DNA of 64,000 bases, from assembly GCA_030531495.1 (NCBI GenBank), contig JAUNNJ010000004.1, positions 1 through 64,000 on the forward strand. The letters are read 5' to 3'. Made by a program: the position numbers and the translations under genes. The stretch comes from Bacteroidales bacterium. GTDB lineage: Bacteria > Bacteroidota > Bacteroidia > Bacteroidales > Muribaculaceae. How positions within the stretch are numbered: position 1 is the first letter of the stretch; every line of letters begins with the position of its first letter. Below, piece by piece: positions 44,915 to 53,242 of this stretch. The notes under the pieces are model-generated. The model saw only the letters and a program-made list of their open reading frames with translations. It searched no databases and was not told the origin of the DNA.

Positions 44915-45361
44915 ATGGAATTAAGTAATTTACAACCCGCTGTAGGTTCAAATAAGAAAAAACGTCGTATTGGCCGCGGTCCTGGTTCAGGCAAGGGTGG
45001 TACTTCTACCCGTGGTCACAAGGGTGCTAAGTCACGTTCTGGTTATTCACAAAAGGTTGGTTTCGAAGGTGGTCAGATGCCTCTTCAACGCCGTGTTCCT
45101 AAATTCGGTTTCAAGAACATCAACCGTGTAGAATACAAGGCAGTGAACGTTTCTACCCTCGAAGAACTTGCAACTGCAAAGAATCTTGATAAGGTAACTG
45201 TTGCAGATCTTATGGCTGCTGGTCTTGTTCGCAAGAACCAACTCGTTAAGATTCTCGCTAACGGTGCTATCACCAAGAAGCTTGAAGTTGAAGCTAATGC
45301 ATTCTCAAAGAAGGCTGAAGAAGTAATTGCTGCAGCCGGAGGTACAACTGCAAAAGTATAA
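44915..45361 (+). CDS. rplO: Ribosomal protein L15
   Basis: 148 aa; binds 23S rRNA during late assembly. The Gly/Lys-rich N-terminus KKKRRIGRGPGSGKGGTSTRGHKGAKSRSG and GFEGGQMPLQRRVPKFGFKN are characteristic. Followed by secY after six bases. Confidence 0.97.
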   Translation: MELSNLQPAVGSNKKKRRIGRGPGSGKGGTSTRGHKGAKSRSGYSQKVGFEGGQMPLQRRVPKFGFKNINRVEYKAVNVSTLEELATAKNLDKVTVADLMAAGLVRKNQLVKILANGAITKKLEVEANAFSKKAEEVIAAAGGTTAKV

Positions 45362-45367
45362 TAACTG

Positions 45368-46702
45368 ATGAAACTCATTCAAACATTAAAAAACATCTGG
45401 AAGATTGAAGAGCTTAGAAAGCGCATCACAATCACATTCCTTTTCATACTCGTGTATCGATTTGGATGTCATGTCGTGCTTCCTGGACTCGACCCAACTG
45501 CACTTCAAAGAATGCGTGATTTCACTCAACAGAGTGGTTTGATGCAGCTCATTGATATGTTCAGTGGTGGTGCTTTCTCCCAGGCGTCTGTTTTTGCCTT
45601 GGGTATTATGCCCTACATCACAGCATCTATCGTGATCCAATTGCTCGGCATGGTTTTGCCAAGCTTCCAGAAGATGCAACGTGAAGGCGAAAGTGGCCGC
45701 ATGAAGCTGAACCAATACACTCGCTACCTCACAGTGGCAATTCTTTTGGTTCAAGCTCCTGCTTATCTGCTCAACTTGAACCATCAAGTGAACGGAGCTC
45801 TCTCTCTCGGTTTATTCGACGTTCTCTACCTCACAGTAGTGATGACTGCGGGCTCAATGTTCATTATGTGGCTTGGTGAAAAGATCACCGACAAGGGTAT
45901 TGGTAATGGTATTTCAATGATCATTCTCGTTGGTATCATCGCTCGTTTCCCTTCTGCATTGGCCGAAGAGTTCACCAGTCGCTTAACCACTGCTCAAGGT
46001 GGTCTTGTGATGTTCCTCGTTGAAATTATCCTCTTATTCGCTGTTACTGCTGGTGCAGTGATGCTCACTCAAGGTACTCGCAAAGTGCCTGTGCAATATG
46101 CAAAGCGCATCATTGGCAACCGTCAGTACGGTGGCGCTCGTCAGTACATTCCATTGAAGGTGAATGCTGCTAATGTGATGCCAATCATCTTTGCTCAGGC
46201 ATTGATGTTTATTCCTATCACACTCGCAGGTTTCAGCGCAAGTCAAAATGAAGACGGTTTCTTGGCTTCATTTGCTCGTACCTTCAGTGATATGAATGGT
46301 TTCTGGTACAACTTGGTATACTTCTTGATGATTGTTGCTTTCACATATTTCTATACTGCCATCACAGTTCGTCCAACTCAAATGGCAGAAGATATGAAGA
46401 AGAACAGCGGCTTCATTCCTGGTGTTAAGCCAGGTAAGAAAACTGCAGAATACATCGACTCAATTATGTCACGCATCACCCTTCCAGGTTCAATCTTCTT
46501 GGGTATCGTGGCTATTATGCCAGCTTTCGCTCGCTTGTTCGGTGTAAACCAGAACTTCGCTCAGTTCTTCGGCGGCACTTCATTGCTCATTACAGTAGGT
46601 GTTGTACTTGATACTTTACAACAAGTTGAGACTCACTTGATGATGCACCATTACGACGGCTTGATGAAGTCGGGCAAAGTCAAGGGACGCACTCAAGGTT
46701 AA
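45368..46702 (+). CDS. secY: Protein translocase subunit SecY
   Basis: 444 aa with about ten membrane segments; the channel of the Sec translocon in the inner membrane. The protein begins MKLIQTLKNIWKIEELRKRI; plug and gate regions follow (LIDMFSGGAFSQASVFALGIMPYITASIV). The cytoplasmic loop VPVQYAKRI (about 240-250) and the C-terminal PGxKTxxYI region are present. It is the last gene of the spc set, with map 29 bases on. Confidence 0.98.
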   Translation: MKLIQTLKNIWKIEELRKRITITFLFILVYRFGCHVVLPGLDPTALQRMRDFTQQSGLMQLIDMFSGGAFSQASVFALGIMPYITASIVIQLLGMVLPSFQKMQREGESGRMKLNQYTRYLTVAILLVQAPAYLLNLNHQVNGALSLGLFDVLYLTVVMTAGSMFIMWLGEKITDKGIGNGISMIILVGIIARFPSALAEEFTSRLTTAQGGLVMFLVEIILLFAVTAGAVMLTQGTRKVPVQYAKRIIGNRQYGGARQYIPLKVNAANVMPIIFAQALMFIPITLAGFSASQNEDGFLASFARTFSDMNGFWYNLVYFLMIVAFTYFYTAITVRPTQMAEDMKKNSGFIPGVKPGKKTAEYIDSIMSRITLPGSIFLGIVAIMPAFARLFGVNQNFAQFFGGTSLLITVGVVLDTLQQVETHLMMHHYDGLMKSGKVKGRTQG

Positions 46703-46731
46703 ATCGACGGATAGTTTAGTCAGATATAAAG

Positions 46732-47517
46732 ATGATTTATCTTAAAACTGATGAAGAAATAGAGCTTCTGCGTGAAGCTAATCTCGTGGTGGCACGCACA
46801 CTTGGCGAAATGGCCAAGTGGGTGGCCCCGGGGATTACCACTCGCCGTCTCGATCAGATTGCTGAAGAGTATATTCGCTCTCAAGGCTGCGTGCCAGGTT
46901 TCCTTGGCCTCTACGGCTTTCCAGCATCGCTCTGCATTTCGGTAAATGAAACTGTGGTGCATGGCATACCTTCAAACTACGCGCTTCAAGAAGGTGATAT
47001 CGTATCAATCGACTGTGGCGCTACTACAAAAGAAGGTTTCAATGGTGACTCTTGCTACACATTCTGTGTTGGTGAAGTTTCTGATGATGTGAAAGCTCTC
47101 TTGCACACTACCAAAGAATCTCTCTATGAGGGAATCAAGCAAGCCGTTCCAGGCAAGCGTATTGGTGACATCGGTCACGCTGTTCAGGAATATTGCGAAA
47201 AGCGTGGTTATAGTGTGGTAAGGGAAATGTGTGGTCATGGTGTTGGACGTAAGCTTCATGAAGATCCCGAAGTTCCTAATTATGGACGACGTGGTACTGG
47301 TCCACTCATTAAGAATGGCATGTGTATAGCCATTGAGCCAATGATTAATCTTGGAAGCAAGAACATAGTTATTGAACGTGATGGTTGGACCACTCGCACT
47401 AAAGACCGTAAGCCATCAGCGCATTTCGAACACTCTGTAGCTGTTCATGATGGTAAAGCTGATATTTTATCGTCGTTTGAATATATCAAAGAAGTGCTTG
47501 GCGAACGCTTTATTTAA
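46732..47517 (+). CDS. map: Methionine aminopeptidase, type I
   Basis: 261 aa; removes the initiator Met from nascent proteins. The metal-site motifs are [20 protein letters not shown] (Asp pair), [14 protein letters not shown] (His), IEPMI (Glu) and HFEHSVAV (Glu). No N-terminal SH3-like extension is present. Location between secY and infA is common in Bacteroidetes. Confidence 0.97.
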   Translation: MIYLKTDEEIELLREANLVVARTLGEMAKWVAPGITTRRLDQIAEEYIRSQGCVPGFLGLYGFPASLCISVNETVVHGIPSNYALQEGDIVSIDCGATTKEGFNGDSCYTFCVGEVSDDVKALLHTTKESLYEGIKQAVPGKRIGDIGHAVQEYCEKRGYSVVREMCGHGVGRKLHEDPEVPNYGRRGTGPLIKNGMCIAIEPMINLGSKNIVIERDGWTTRTKDRKPSAHFEHSVAVHDGKADILSSFEYIKEVLGERFI

Positions 47518-47546
47518 TTCATCAATATAATTTTAAATTACAAAAA

Positions 47547-47765
47547 ATGGCCAAACAGACCGCTATCGAAATCGATGGAACAATCGTAGAGGCTTTGTCG
47601 AATGCAATGTTCCGCGTTGAATTGGAAAATGGGCACCAAATCACAGCTCACATCTCTGGTAAGATGCGCATGCACTACATCAAAATCCTCCCAGGCGACA
47701 AAGTGAAAGTTGAAATGTCGCCATACGATCTTTCCAAAGGTAGAATTTCTTTTAGATACAAATAA
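47547..47765 (+). CDS. infA: Translation initiation factor IF-1
   Basis: 72 aa OB-fold protein: [30 protein letters not shown], then [39 protein letters not shown]. It blocks the A site of the 30S during initiation. Followed by rpmJ after 14 bases. Confidence 0.98.
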   Translation: MAKQTAIEIDGTIVEALSNAMFRVELENGHQITAHISGKMRMHYIKILPGDKVKVEMSPYDLSKGRISFRYK

Positions 47766-47779
47766 AAAACATTACTATA

Positions 47780-47896
47780 ATGAAAGTAAGAGCCTCAATT
47801 AAAAAACGCACCCCTGACTGCAAAATCGTTCGTCGCAAGGGTCGTCTTTACGTGATTAATAAGAAAAATCCTAAGATGAAGATGCGTCAAGGATAA
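47780..47896 (+). CDS. rpmJ: Ribosomal protein L36 (zinc-free type)
   Basis: 38 aa, a very short gene. It reads [21 protein letters not shown] and ends NPKMKMRQG. Only one Cys is present, so the four-residue zinc site of classical L36 is lost. This C-minus form is common in Bacteroidetes. Confidence 0.95.
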   Translation: MKVRASIKKRTPDCKIVRRKGRLYVINKKNPKMKMRQG

Positions 47897-47903
47897 TTTT
47901 TAG

Positions 47904-47911
47904 TAAATTTG
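47904..47911 (+). promoter_or_regulatory. Possible internal promoter before rpsM
   Basis: TAAATTTG, an exact TAnnTTTG match, lies in the 36-base gap between rpmJ and rpsM, with its G 22 bases before the ATG at 47933. The -33 region has no TTTG. It could boost the alpha set. Confidence 0.4.
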
Positions 47912-47932
47912 CAAAAAAAATAAATTAATTAT

Positions 47933-48313
47933 ATGGCAGTACGTATAGTCGGAGTTGATCTCCCTCAAAACAAAAGAGGCGTAATCGCGCTCACCTATAT
48001 CTATGGTATCGGTCGCAGCGCTGCCGCCACAATCCTCAGCAAAGCTGGTGTTAGCGAAGACACCAAGGTTAAGGATTGGACCGATGCTGAAGCAGCTAAG
48101 GTGCGTGAAGTCATCGGTGAAAACTACAAGGTAGAAGGTGACCTTCGTAGCGAAATCCAAATGAATATCAAGCGTCTTATGGATATCGGTTGCTACCGTG
48201 GTATCCGTCACCGTAACGGTCTCCCAGTTCGCGGTCAAAGCACCAAGAACAATGCCCGTACTCGTAAGGGACGTAAGAAAACAGTTGCAAACAAGAAGAA
48301 AGCTACTAAATAA
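47933..48313 (+). CDS. rpsM: Ribosomal protein S13
   Basis: 126 aa; 30S head protein bridging to the 50[36 protein letters not shown] opens it, and [36 protein letters not shown] closes it. First gene of the alpha set. Confidence 0.98.
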   Translation: MAVRIVGVDLPQNKRGVIALTYIYGIGRSAAATILSKAGVSEDTKVKDWTDAEAAKVREVIGENYKVEGDLRSEIQMNIKRLMDIGCYRGIRHRNGLPVRGQSTKNNARTRKGRKKTVANKKKATK

Positions 48314-48322
48314 TTTTAAAGT

Positions 48323-48712
48323 ATGGCAAAAAAGACAGTCGCAGCTAAGAAGAGAGTTGTTAAAGTTGACGGAGTTGGTCAACTTCACGTTCATTCTTCT
48401 TTCAACAACATTATTGTGTGTCTCGCTAACGGCGAGGGACAAGTTATTTCATGGTCTTCTGCCGGTAAGATGGGCTTCCGTGGTTCTAAAAAGAACACTC
48501 CTTACGCAGCTCAAATGGCCGCTCAAGATTGTGCAAAGGTTGCTTATGATCTCGGCCTCCGCAAGGTTAAGGCTTATGTTAAAGGTCCTGGCAACGGTCG
48601 TGAATCCGCTATCCGCACCATCCACGGTGCTGGTATTGCAGTAACTGAGATTATCGACGTTACTCCACTTCCACATAACGGATGTCGTCCTCCTAAGAGA
48701 AGAAGAGTTTAA
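48323..48712 (+). CDS. rpsK: Ribosomal protein S11
   Basis: 129 aa; platform protein near the mRNA exit. [46 protein letters not shown] and [18 protein letters not shown] are diagnostic. Confidence 0.98.
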   Translation: MAKKTVAAKKRVVKVDGVGQLHVHSSFNNIIVCLANGEGQVISWSSAGKMGFRGSKKNTPYAAQMAAQDCAKVAYDLGLRKVKAYVKGPGNGRESAIRTIHGAGIAVTEIIDVTPLPHNGCRPPKRRRV

Positions 48713-48862
48713 TATTTAGTTTTAGTTTTAAACTCTGTAAATTAAATTCATTATTTTTTTCGCGAATCTCTGTCAGTGAATAGATTGCATTTTATTTAAC
48801 AACCTCTCTGCAATCGCGGCTGCACTGAAGCGATTCATAAACAAACTTTAATTATTTAAAAA
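48713..48862 (+). promoter_or_regulatory. 150-base leader before rpsD
   Basis: The gap holds no gene and is long for the operon. A hairpin AATCGC (near 48812) with GCGATT (near 48830) surrounds a GGCTGCA loop, and TGCA could pair further out. S4, the next product, is an RNA-binding autoregulator in E. coli, so a control role is plausible. No family is recognised. Confidence 0.45.
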
Positions 48863-49471
48863 ATGGCTAGATATACCGGTCCAAAATCAAAAATTGCCCG
48901 CAAATTGGGCGAAGCAATCTTCGGTGAAGATAAAGTTCTTGCTCGTAAGAACTATGCTCCGGGCCAGCACGGCGCCAACAAGAGAAGAAAACTCTCTGAG
49001 TATGGTACTCAGCTTCGCGAAAAACAAAAGGCTAAATACACTTATGGTGTACTCGAACGTCAGTTCCGTAACCTTTTCAAAAAAGCTTCTTCTCTTAAGG
49101 GTGTAACTGGTGAGGTTCTTCTCCAATTACTTGAGTCTCGTCTCGACAACGTAGTTTACCGTCTTGGTATCGCTCCTACTCGTGCTGCTGCACGTCAGTT
49201 GGTGCTCCACCGTCACATCACTGTTAACGGTCAAGTAGTAAACATCGCTTCTTGTCAGGTAGTTCCTGGTGAAGTTGTTGCCGTTCGCGAAAAATCTAAA
49301 TCACTTGAAGTGATCCAAGACTGCCTTGCTGGTTTTAACCACAGCAAGTATCCTTGGATTGAATGGGACGAAAGCGTTAAGGGTGGTAAGATGCTCAATC
49401 TTCCACAACGCGAAGATATCCCTGAAAATATCAAGGAACAGTTAATCGTTGAATTGTATTCTAAACAGTAA
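48863..49471 (+). CDS. rpsD: Ribosomal protein S4
   Basis: 202 aa; primary assembly protein and part of the mRNA entry. [37 protein letters not shown] at the start, [35 protein letters not shown] as the S4 RNA-binding domain (about 93-130). Preceded by a long leader. Confidence 0.98.
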   Translation: MARYTGPKSKIARKLGEAIFGEDKVLARKNYAPGQHGANKRRKLSEYGTQLREKQKAKYTYGVLERQFRNLFKKASSLKGVTGEVLLQLLESRLDNVVYRLGIAPTRAAARQLVLHRHITVNGQVVNIASCQVVPGEVVAVREKSKSLEVIQDCLAGFNHSKYPWIEWDESVKGGKMLNLPQREDIPENIKEQLIVELYSKQ

Positions 49472-49483
49472 AATTTAACATCC

Positions 49484-50476
49484 ATGGCTATTTTAGCATT
49501 TCAGAAACCAGACAAAGTATTGATGCTGGAAGCCGACAACACCTTCGGCAAATTCGAGTTCCGTCCATTGGAACCGGGTTATGGTGTTACCATCGGCAAT
49601 GCGTTGCGTCGTATTCTTCTTGCTTCGCTTGAAGGTTACGCTATCTGCAATATTCGCATTGATGGTGTGAAACACGAATTCGCCACTATCCCAGGCGTAA
49701 AGGAAGACGTTACCAACGTTATTCTCAACCTCAAGAAGGTTCGTCTCAAAAGAGTGGTAGAAGATACCGAATTTGAAAAGGCTACCATCAAGGTTTCGGG
49801 CCAGGATGTGTTTAAAGCTGGTGACATCGGTAAGGTTCTCAATGGCTTCGAAGTTCTCAATCCAGAACTCGTGATTTGCCACATGGATCCAAGCACAGGT
49901 TTCCAGATTGATCTTAACATTAATAAAGGTCGTGGTTATGTTCCTGCAGATGAAAATCGCAATGCTAACGACACCATTGATACTATCGCTATCGATTCTA
50001 TCTATACTCCTATTATCAATGTTAAGTATACTGTAGACAACTACCGTGTCGAGCAGAAAACCGACTACGAGAAACTGACACTCGAAATTACAACTGATGG
50101 CTCAATTCAGCCTAAGGAAGCGCTTAAGGAAGCTGCTAAGATTCTTATTCAACACTTCATGCTCTTCTCTGACGAGAAAATCGCTCTCGATGCAGCTGAA
50201 AATGAAGGTAACGAAGAATTTGATGAAGAAGTTCTCCACATGCGTCAACTGCTCAAGACCAAGTTGGTCGACATGGACCTCAGTGTTCGTGCTCTCAACT
50301 GCTTGAAGTCAGCTGAAGTTGAAACACTTTCTGAGCTTGTAGTCTTCAACAAGACCGACTTGCTCAAGTTCCGTAATTTCGGTAAAAAGTCCTTGTTAGA
50401 ACTTGAAGATCTCCTGGCTAACCTGGGTCTTTCCTTTGGCATGGACATTTCTAAGTACAAATTAGATAAAGAGTAA
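49484..50476 (+). CDS. rpoA: RNA polymerase alpha subunit
   Basis: 330 aa; dimerises to nucleate the core enzyme. The N-terminal domain contains [28 protein letters not shown]; the linker is acidic ([12 protein letters not shown], about 242-253); the C-terminal domain shows [37 protein letters not shown], for binding UP elements and activators. Follows rpsD by 12 bases. Confidence 0.98.
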   Translation: MAILAFQKPDKVLMLEADNTFGKFEFRPLEPGYGVTIGNALRRILLASLEGYAICNIRIDGVKHEFATIPGVKEDVTNVILNLKKVRLKRVVEDTEFEKATIKVSGQDVFKAGDIGKVLNGFEVLNPELVICHMDPSTGFQIDLNINKGRGYVPADENRNANDTIDTIAIDSIYTPIINVKYTVDNYRVEQKTDYEKLTLEITTDGSIQPKEALKEAAKILIQHFMLFSDEKIALDAAENEGNEEFDEEVLHMRQLLKTKLVDMDLSVRALNCLKSAEVETLSELVVFNKTDLLKFRNFGKKSLLELEDLLANLGLSFGMDISKYKLDKE

Positions 50477-50482
50477 TAAACG

Positions 50483-50953
50483 ATGAGACATAATAAAAAA
50501 TTCAATCACTTAGGCCGTACGAAAAGCCATCGTGAAGCCCTTTTGGCTAACATGACTATTTCTTTGATTCTCCACAAGAGAATCTTCACCACCTTGGCTA
50601 AGGCTAAAGCTCTTCGCGTTTACGCTGAGCCTATTATCAACAGAGCAAAGAAAGACGATACTGCTTCTCGCCGCGTTGTTTTCAGCTATCTTCAAAGCAA
50701 GGAAGCTGTGAACGAATTGTTCACTAACATTTCTCAAAAGATTGCTGATCGTCCAGGTGGATACACTCGTATTCTGAAACTTGGCAACCGCCTTGGCGAT
50801 AACGCTAAGACTTGCTTCATTGAACTCGTTGACTACAACGAAGCAATGCTCGCCGACAAGAAGAAAGCAACTAAGAAGACTACCCGTCGTGGTGGTAAGA
50901 AGGCTGCTCCTAAGGCTGAAGCTGCTCCAGTTGAAGAAGCTGCTGCTGAGTAA
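50483..50953 (+). CDS. rplQ: Ribosomal protein L17
   Basis: 156 aa; tunnel-exit region protein. [45 protein letters not shown] is the conserved core. The C-terminus is a low-complexity Lys/Ala/Glu tail ([20 protein letters not shown]), longer than in E. coli. Last gene of the superoperon. Confidence 0.97.
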   Translation: MRHNKKFNHLGRTKSHREALLANMTISLILHKRIFTTLAKAKALRVYAEPIINRAKKDDTASRRVVFSYLQSKEAVNELFTNISQKIADRPGGYTRILKLGNRLGDNAKTCFIELVDYNEAMLADKKKATKKTTRRGGKKAAPKAEAAPVEEAAAE

Positions 50954-51004
50954 TTCTTCGATTTTCATTGAGGGCATGTCCCTCTTAATGATAAAATCAA
51001 ATGC

Positions 51005-51038
51005 ATCCGCTCATCTATATGATGGGCGGATTTTTTTT
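51005..51038 (+). terminator. Terminator of the ribosomal superoperon
   Basis: ATCCGC (51005-51010), a one-base mismatch and CATC pair with GATG and GCGGAT (51026-51031) across a TATAT loop. Eight T follow (51031-51038). A weaker hairpin at 50960-50998 lies just upstream. Confidence 0.85.
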
Positions 51039-51366
51039 CGTATATAGCCAGCAATAAGTGTTATGTAGAACCAAGGTTAACCCGGAATTTGTTCGTGATT
51101 GCTATTGGCATAATGAATTTGTTTGTGGTAGCTTTGGCTTAATGAATGCCTTGCAAATAGTTACCTATAAACCTGTTTTTTTGTTGTAGGCGAGTTTAAT
51201 TCTGCCTTATTATGGCAGACCCTATAACAACTGTTATATTTGCCTTAAGAAATCCACAAATACTCAGCTTATATGCACACTATGTAAGTGATAATATAGC
51301 CTTAAAATCGCTCTATTGGTCTCTTTGTATGATTACTAATCGTTGGATGATAGTATTGTAAATAAA
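51039..51366. other. Intergenic region, no gene seen
   Basis: About 330 bases without a credible gene, promoter or RNA gene. It contains short direct similarities (TTGCTATTGGCATAATGAATTTG and GTAGCTTTGGCTTAATGAATGCC share GCTxTxGGCxTAATGAAT) and a small hairpin TCTGCC/GGCAGA near 51214-51234. It separates the ribosomal operon from the convergent NRPS operon. Confidence 0.5.
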
Positions 51367-51402
51367 AAGTCGCTCAACTTTTGATGTGGTGTTGAACGAC
51401 TT
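51367..51402 (-). terminator. Terminator of the NRPS operon
   Basis: AAGTCGCTCAAC (51367-51378) pairs with GTTGAACGACTT (51391-51402) with one mismatch. On the minus strand it is followed by TTTTATTT. It lies 50 bases beyond the stop of the MATE fusion gene. Confidence 0.8.
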
Positions 51403-51453
51403 GATTATTTGCTGATATTGCTGCTTATCTTGTTGCAGTGTCTGTGTGGGGGG

Positions 51454-53211
51454 TTATTCTTTAGTTGTTAGAGTGAAAGACACTACATTTTGGTGAAATG
51501 TGTAGGAGTAGGTGATATCTTTTGCTAACGCTTGAATCACTTCAAGGCCGAGTCCACCTTCAATTCTGTCTTCAATCTTCGTAGTCACTTTTGATGGCTC
51601 TGTAGGGTTGTATGGAGCTCCGTCATCGTGTAATACAAACTTTATCTTTCCATCGGTTGCAGCTACGCGTATGTCGACATGTGATGCTTTGCCGTGCTTG
51701 ATAGAATTCTGTGCCAGTTCGTCAACTGTGAGTGTGGTTTGAACAGCATCGGCGATGTTCGCTCCGCATTCATCGGTCAAGAAGTTTTGCAGTTCCTCCA
51801 TCGTTGAATCAAGTTCCTTTATACTTGCCGACACAGTAGTGTCGAATATATGGTCAGCCGTCTTTTTAGGCACGAGGAAGAATACAGATGAAGTCTTGTC
51901 GCTTACCCATTTGTAGATGATGTAAGGCAATAATCCTGCCACTACGAGCATCTGGCCAATGAAGAATCCCCACCATGGTGCAATGCCGAAATCGTGTTGG
52001 CACATGATACGGAACATAATCATTGGTAGAAGAGGTTGTGCTGTGGAAATAAACATTGCCAACGATTTGTGACCATATATTTGATATATAGGAATGAGGA
52101 TGAATACAAAGCTCTGAGCCGCGATATTAAGTGCAAAAATAGGAATACCAATTCCTGCAATACCAAAGGCTTCAGTGTGGTTAACCGCATCCACTCCGAA
52201 GATATTGGCTATTGTGCCCGGCATGAAAATCATGAAGGCACAATATGCTGCCATGCTAATGAGCATGAAGCGATAGGCATGCTTGATGACCATCAACACA
52301 CCTGCATTGTCGTCGGAGCCTTTCAGAACAGTGGCCACAGGATTGAATGCCGACATTGTACCCGAAAGGATAATCATCGAGAATCCGAGAAGATTGTTGC
52401 AAATTGCCATCACTTCCATACCTTGATTGCCGAGGAATGTGATTGCTGCATCGTTACTACCTGTCATGCGCACAGCAATGAGGGCTGTAGATATGCCGAT
52501 GGGTATACCCATTACAAAAATCTTGCCCAGAAGTTTCCCGCTGAATGAAGGAATGCGGAACTGTAGGGTGTCGGATTTTCGGAAATGCAGAAGAAGGATG
52601 ACGCAAGCCACAACGTAGGAGAGGTTTGACGACCAGGCGGCACCTTCAACATCCCATTTGAAGAAATATATGAAGATGTATCCGAGCACCACATGCGCAA
52701 TTTCTGATGCCACAGTGGCTGTTGTAACCAATTTAGGCTCTCCATCAACGGCCACATATTGCATGAGGGCAATCATCATCGTGAACGGGATAGCACCAAG
52801 CAACAGTACATTAAGGTAACGGGCTGTGTATTCGCGCATTTTTCCACCCTCAGAACAAAGAAGGTCGGTAAGGGTGTCGAATCCAACCACAGTGAAAAGC
52901 ATTGCCACTATACCAAGCACTGCTATAGAAATTATTGTGGTAGAGAATAGCTGGTTGGCTTGTTTCCGGTCCTGATTGCCGATGGCCATTCCCGCAAGCA
53001 TAGCCCCGCCTTGAATAAATAGCGAGGCAATGGCAAACAGAATTTGTGCCACAGGTTTTGTGATATTTACACCCGCCATCGCCTCTGGGCTAATGAAATG
53101 GCTGAGCATCAAGGCATCAATCAGCTGTCCTGCCTGGGTGCCAAGCACTGTCAGCACCGAGGCAAGGAGGAAACTGTTGAATGCTTTATTAACGAGTTTT
53201 GCGTTACGCAT
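51454..53211 (-). CDS. MATE exporter fused to an RsbW-like ATPase/kinase domain
   Basis: A 585-aa two-part protein. Residues about 1-440 are a MATE transporter with twelve hydrophobic segments (FLLASVLTVLGTQAGQLIDALMLSHF at the start), which would export small molecules using an ion gradient. After a linker, residues about 474-585 form a complete Bergerat-fold ATPase like anti-sigma kinases: N box TVDELAQNSIKHG with Glu 498 and Asn 502, HDDGAPYNP (Asp 530, Gly 531), and GGLGLEVI (552-559). It lies 31 bases after the NRPS gene, so it is the likely exporter of its product. The kinase would be cytoplasmic. Cognate STAS and phosphatase genes are in the same operon, so it is the best candidate for the STAS kinase. 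Confidence 0.88.
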   Translation of the reverse strand: MRNAKLVNKAFNSFLLASVLTVLGTQAGQLIDALMLSHFISPEAMAGVNITKPVAQILFAIASLFIQGGAMLAGMAIGNQDRKQANQLFSTTIISIAVLGIVAMLFTVVGFDTLTDLLCSEGGKMREYTARYLNVLLLGAIPFTMMIALMQYVAVDGEPKLVTTATVASEIAHVVLGYIFIYFFKWDVEGAAWSSNLSYVVACVILLLHFRKSDTLQFRIPSFSGKLLGKIFVMGIPIGISTALIAVRMTGSNDAAITFLGNQGMEVMAICNNLLGFSMIILSGTMSAFNPVATVLKGSDDNAGVLMVIKHAYRFMLISMAAYCAFMIFMPGTIANIFGVDAVNHTEAFGIAGIGIPIFALNIAAQSFVFILIPIYQIYGHKSLAMFISTAQPLLPMIMFRIMCQHDFGIAPWWGFFIGQMLVVAGLLPYIIYKWVSDKTSSVFFLVPKKTADHIFDTTVSASIKELDSTMEELQNFLTDECGANIADAVQTTLTVDELAQNSIKHGKASHVDIRVAATDGKIKFVLHDDGAPYNPTEPSKVTTKIEDRIEGGLGLEVIQALAKDITYSYTFHQNVVSFTLTTKE

Positions 53212-53242
53212 ATCGAAATTGTTTTATTCTTTATGTCAATGA

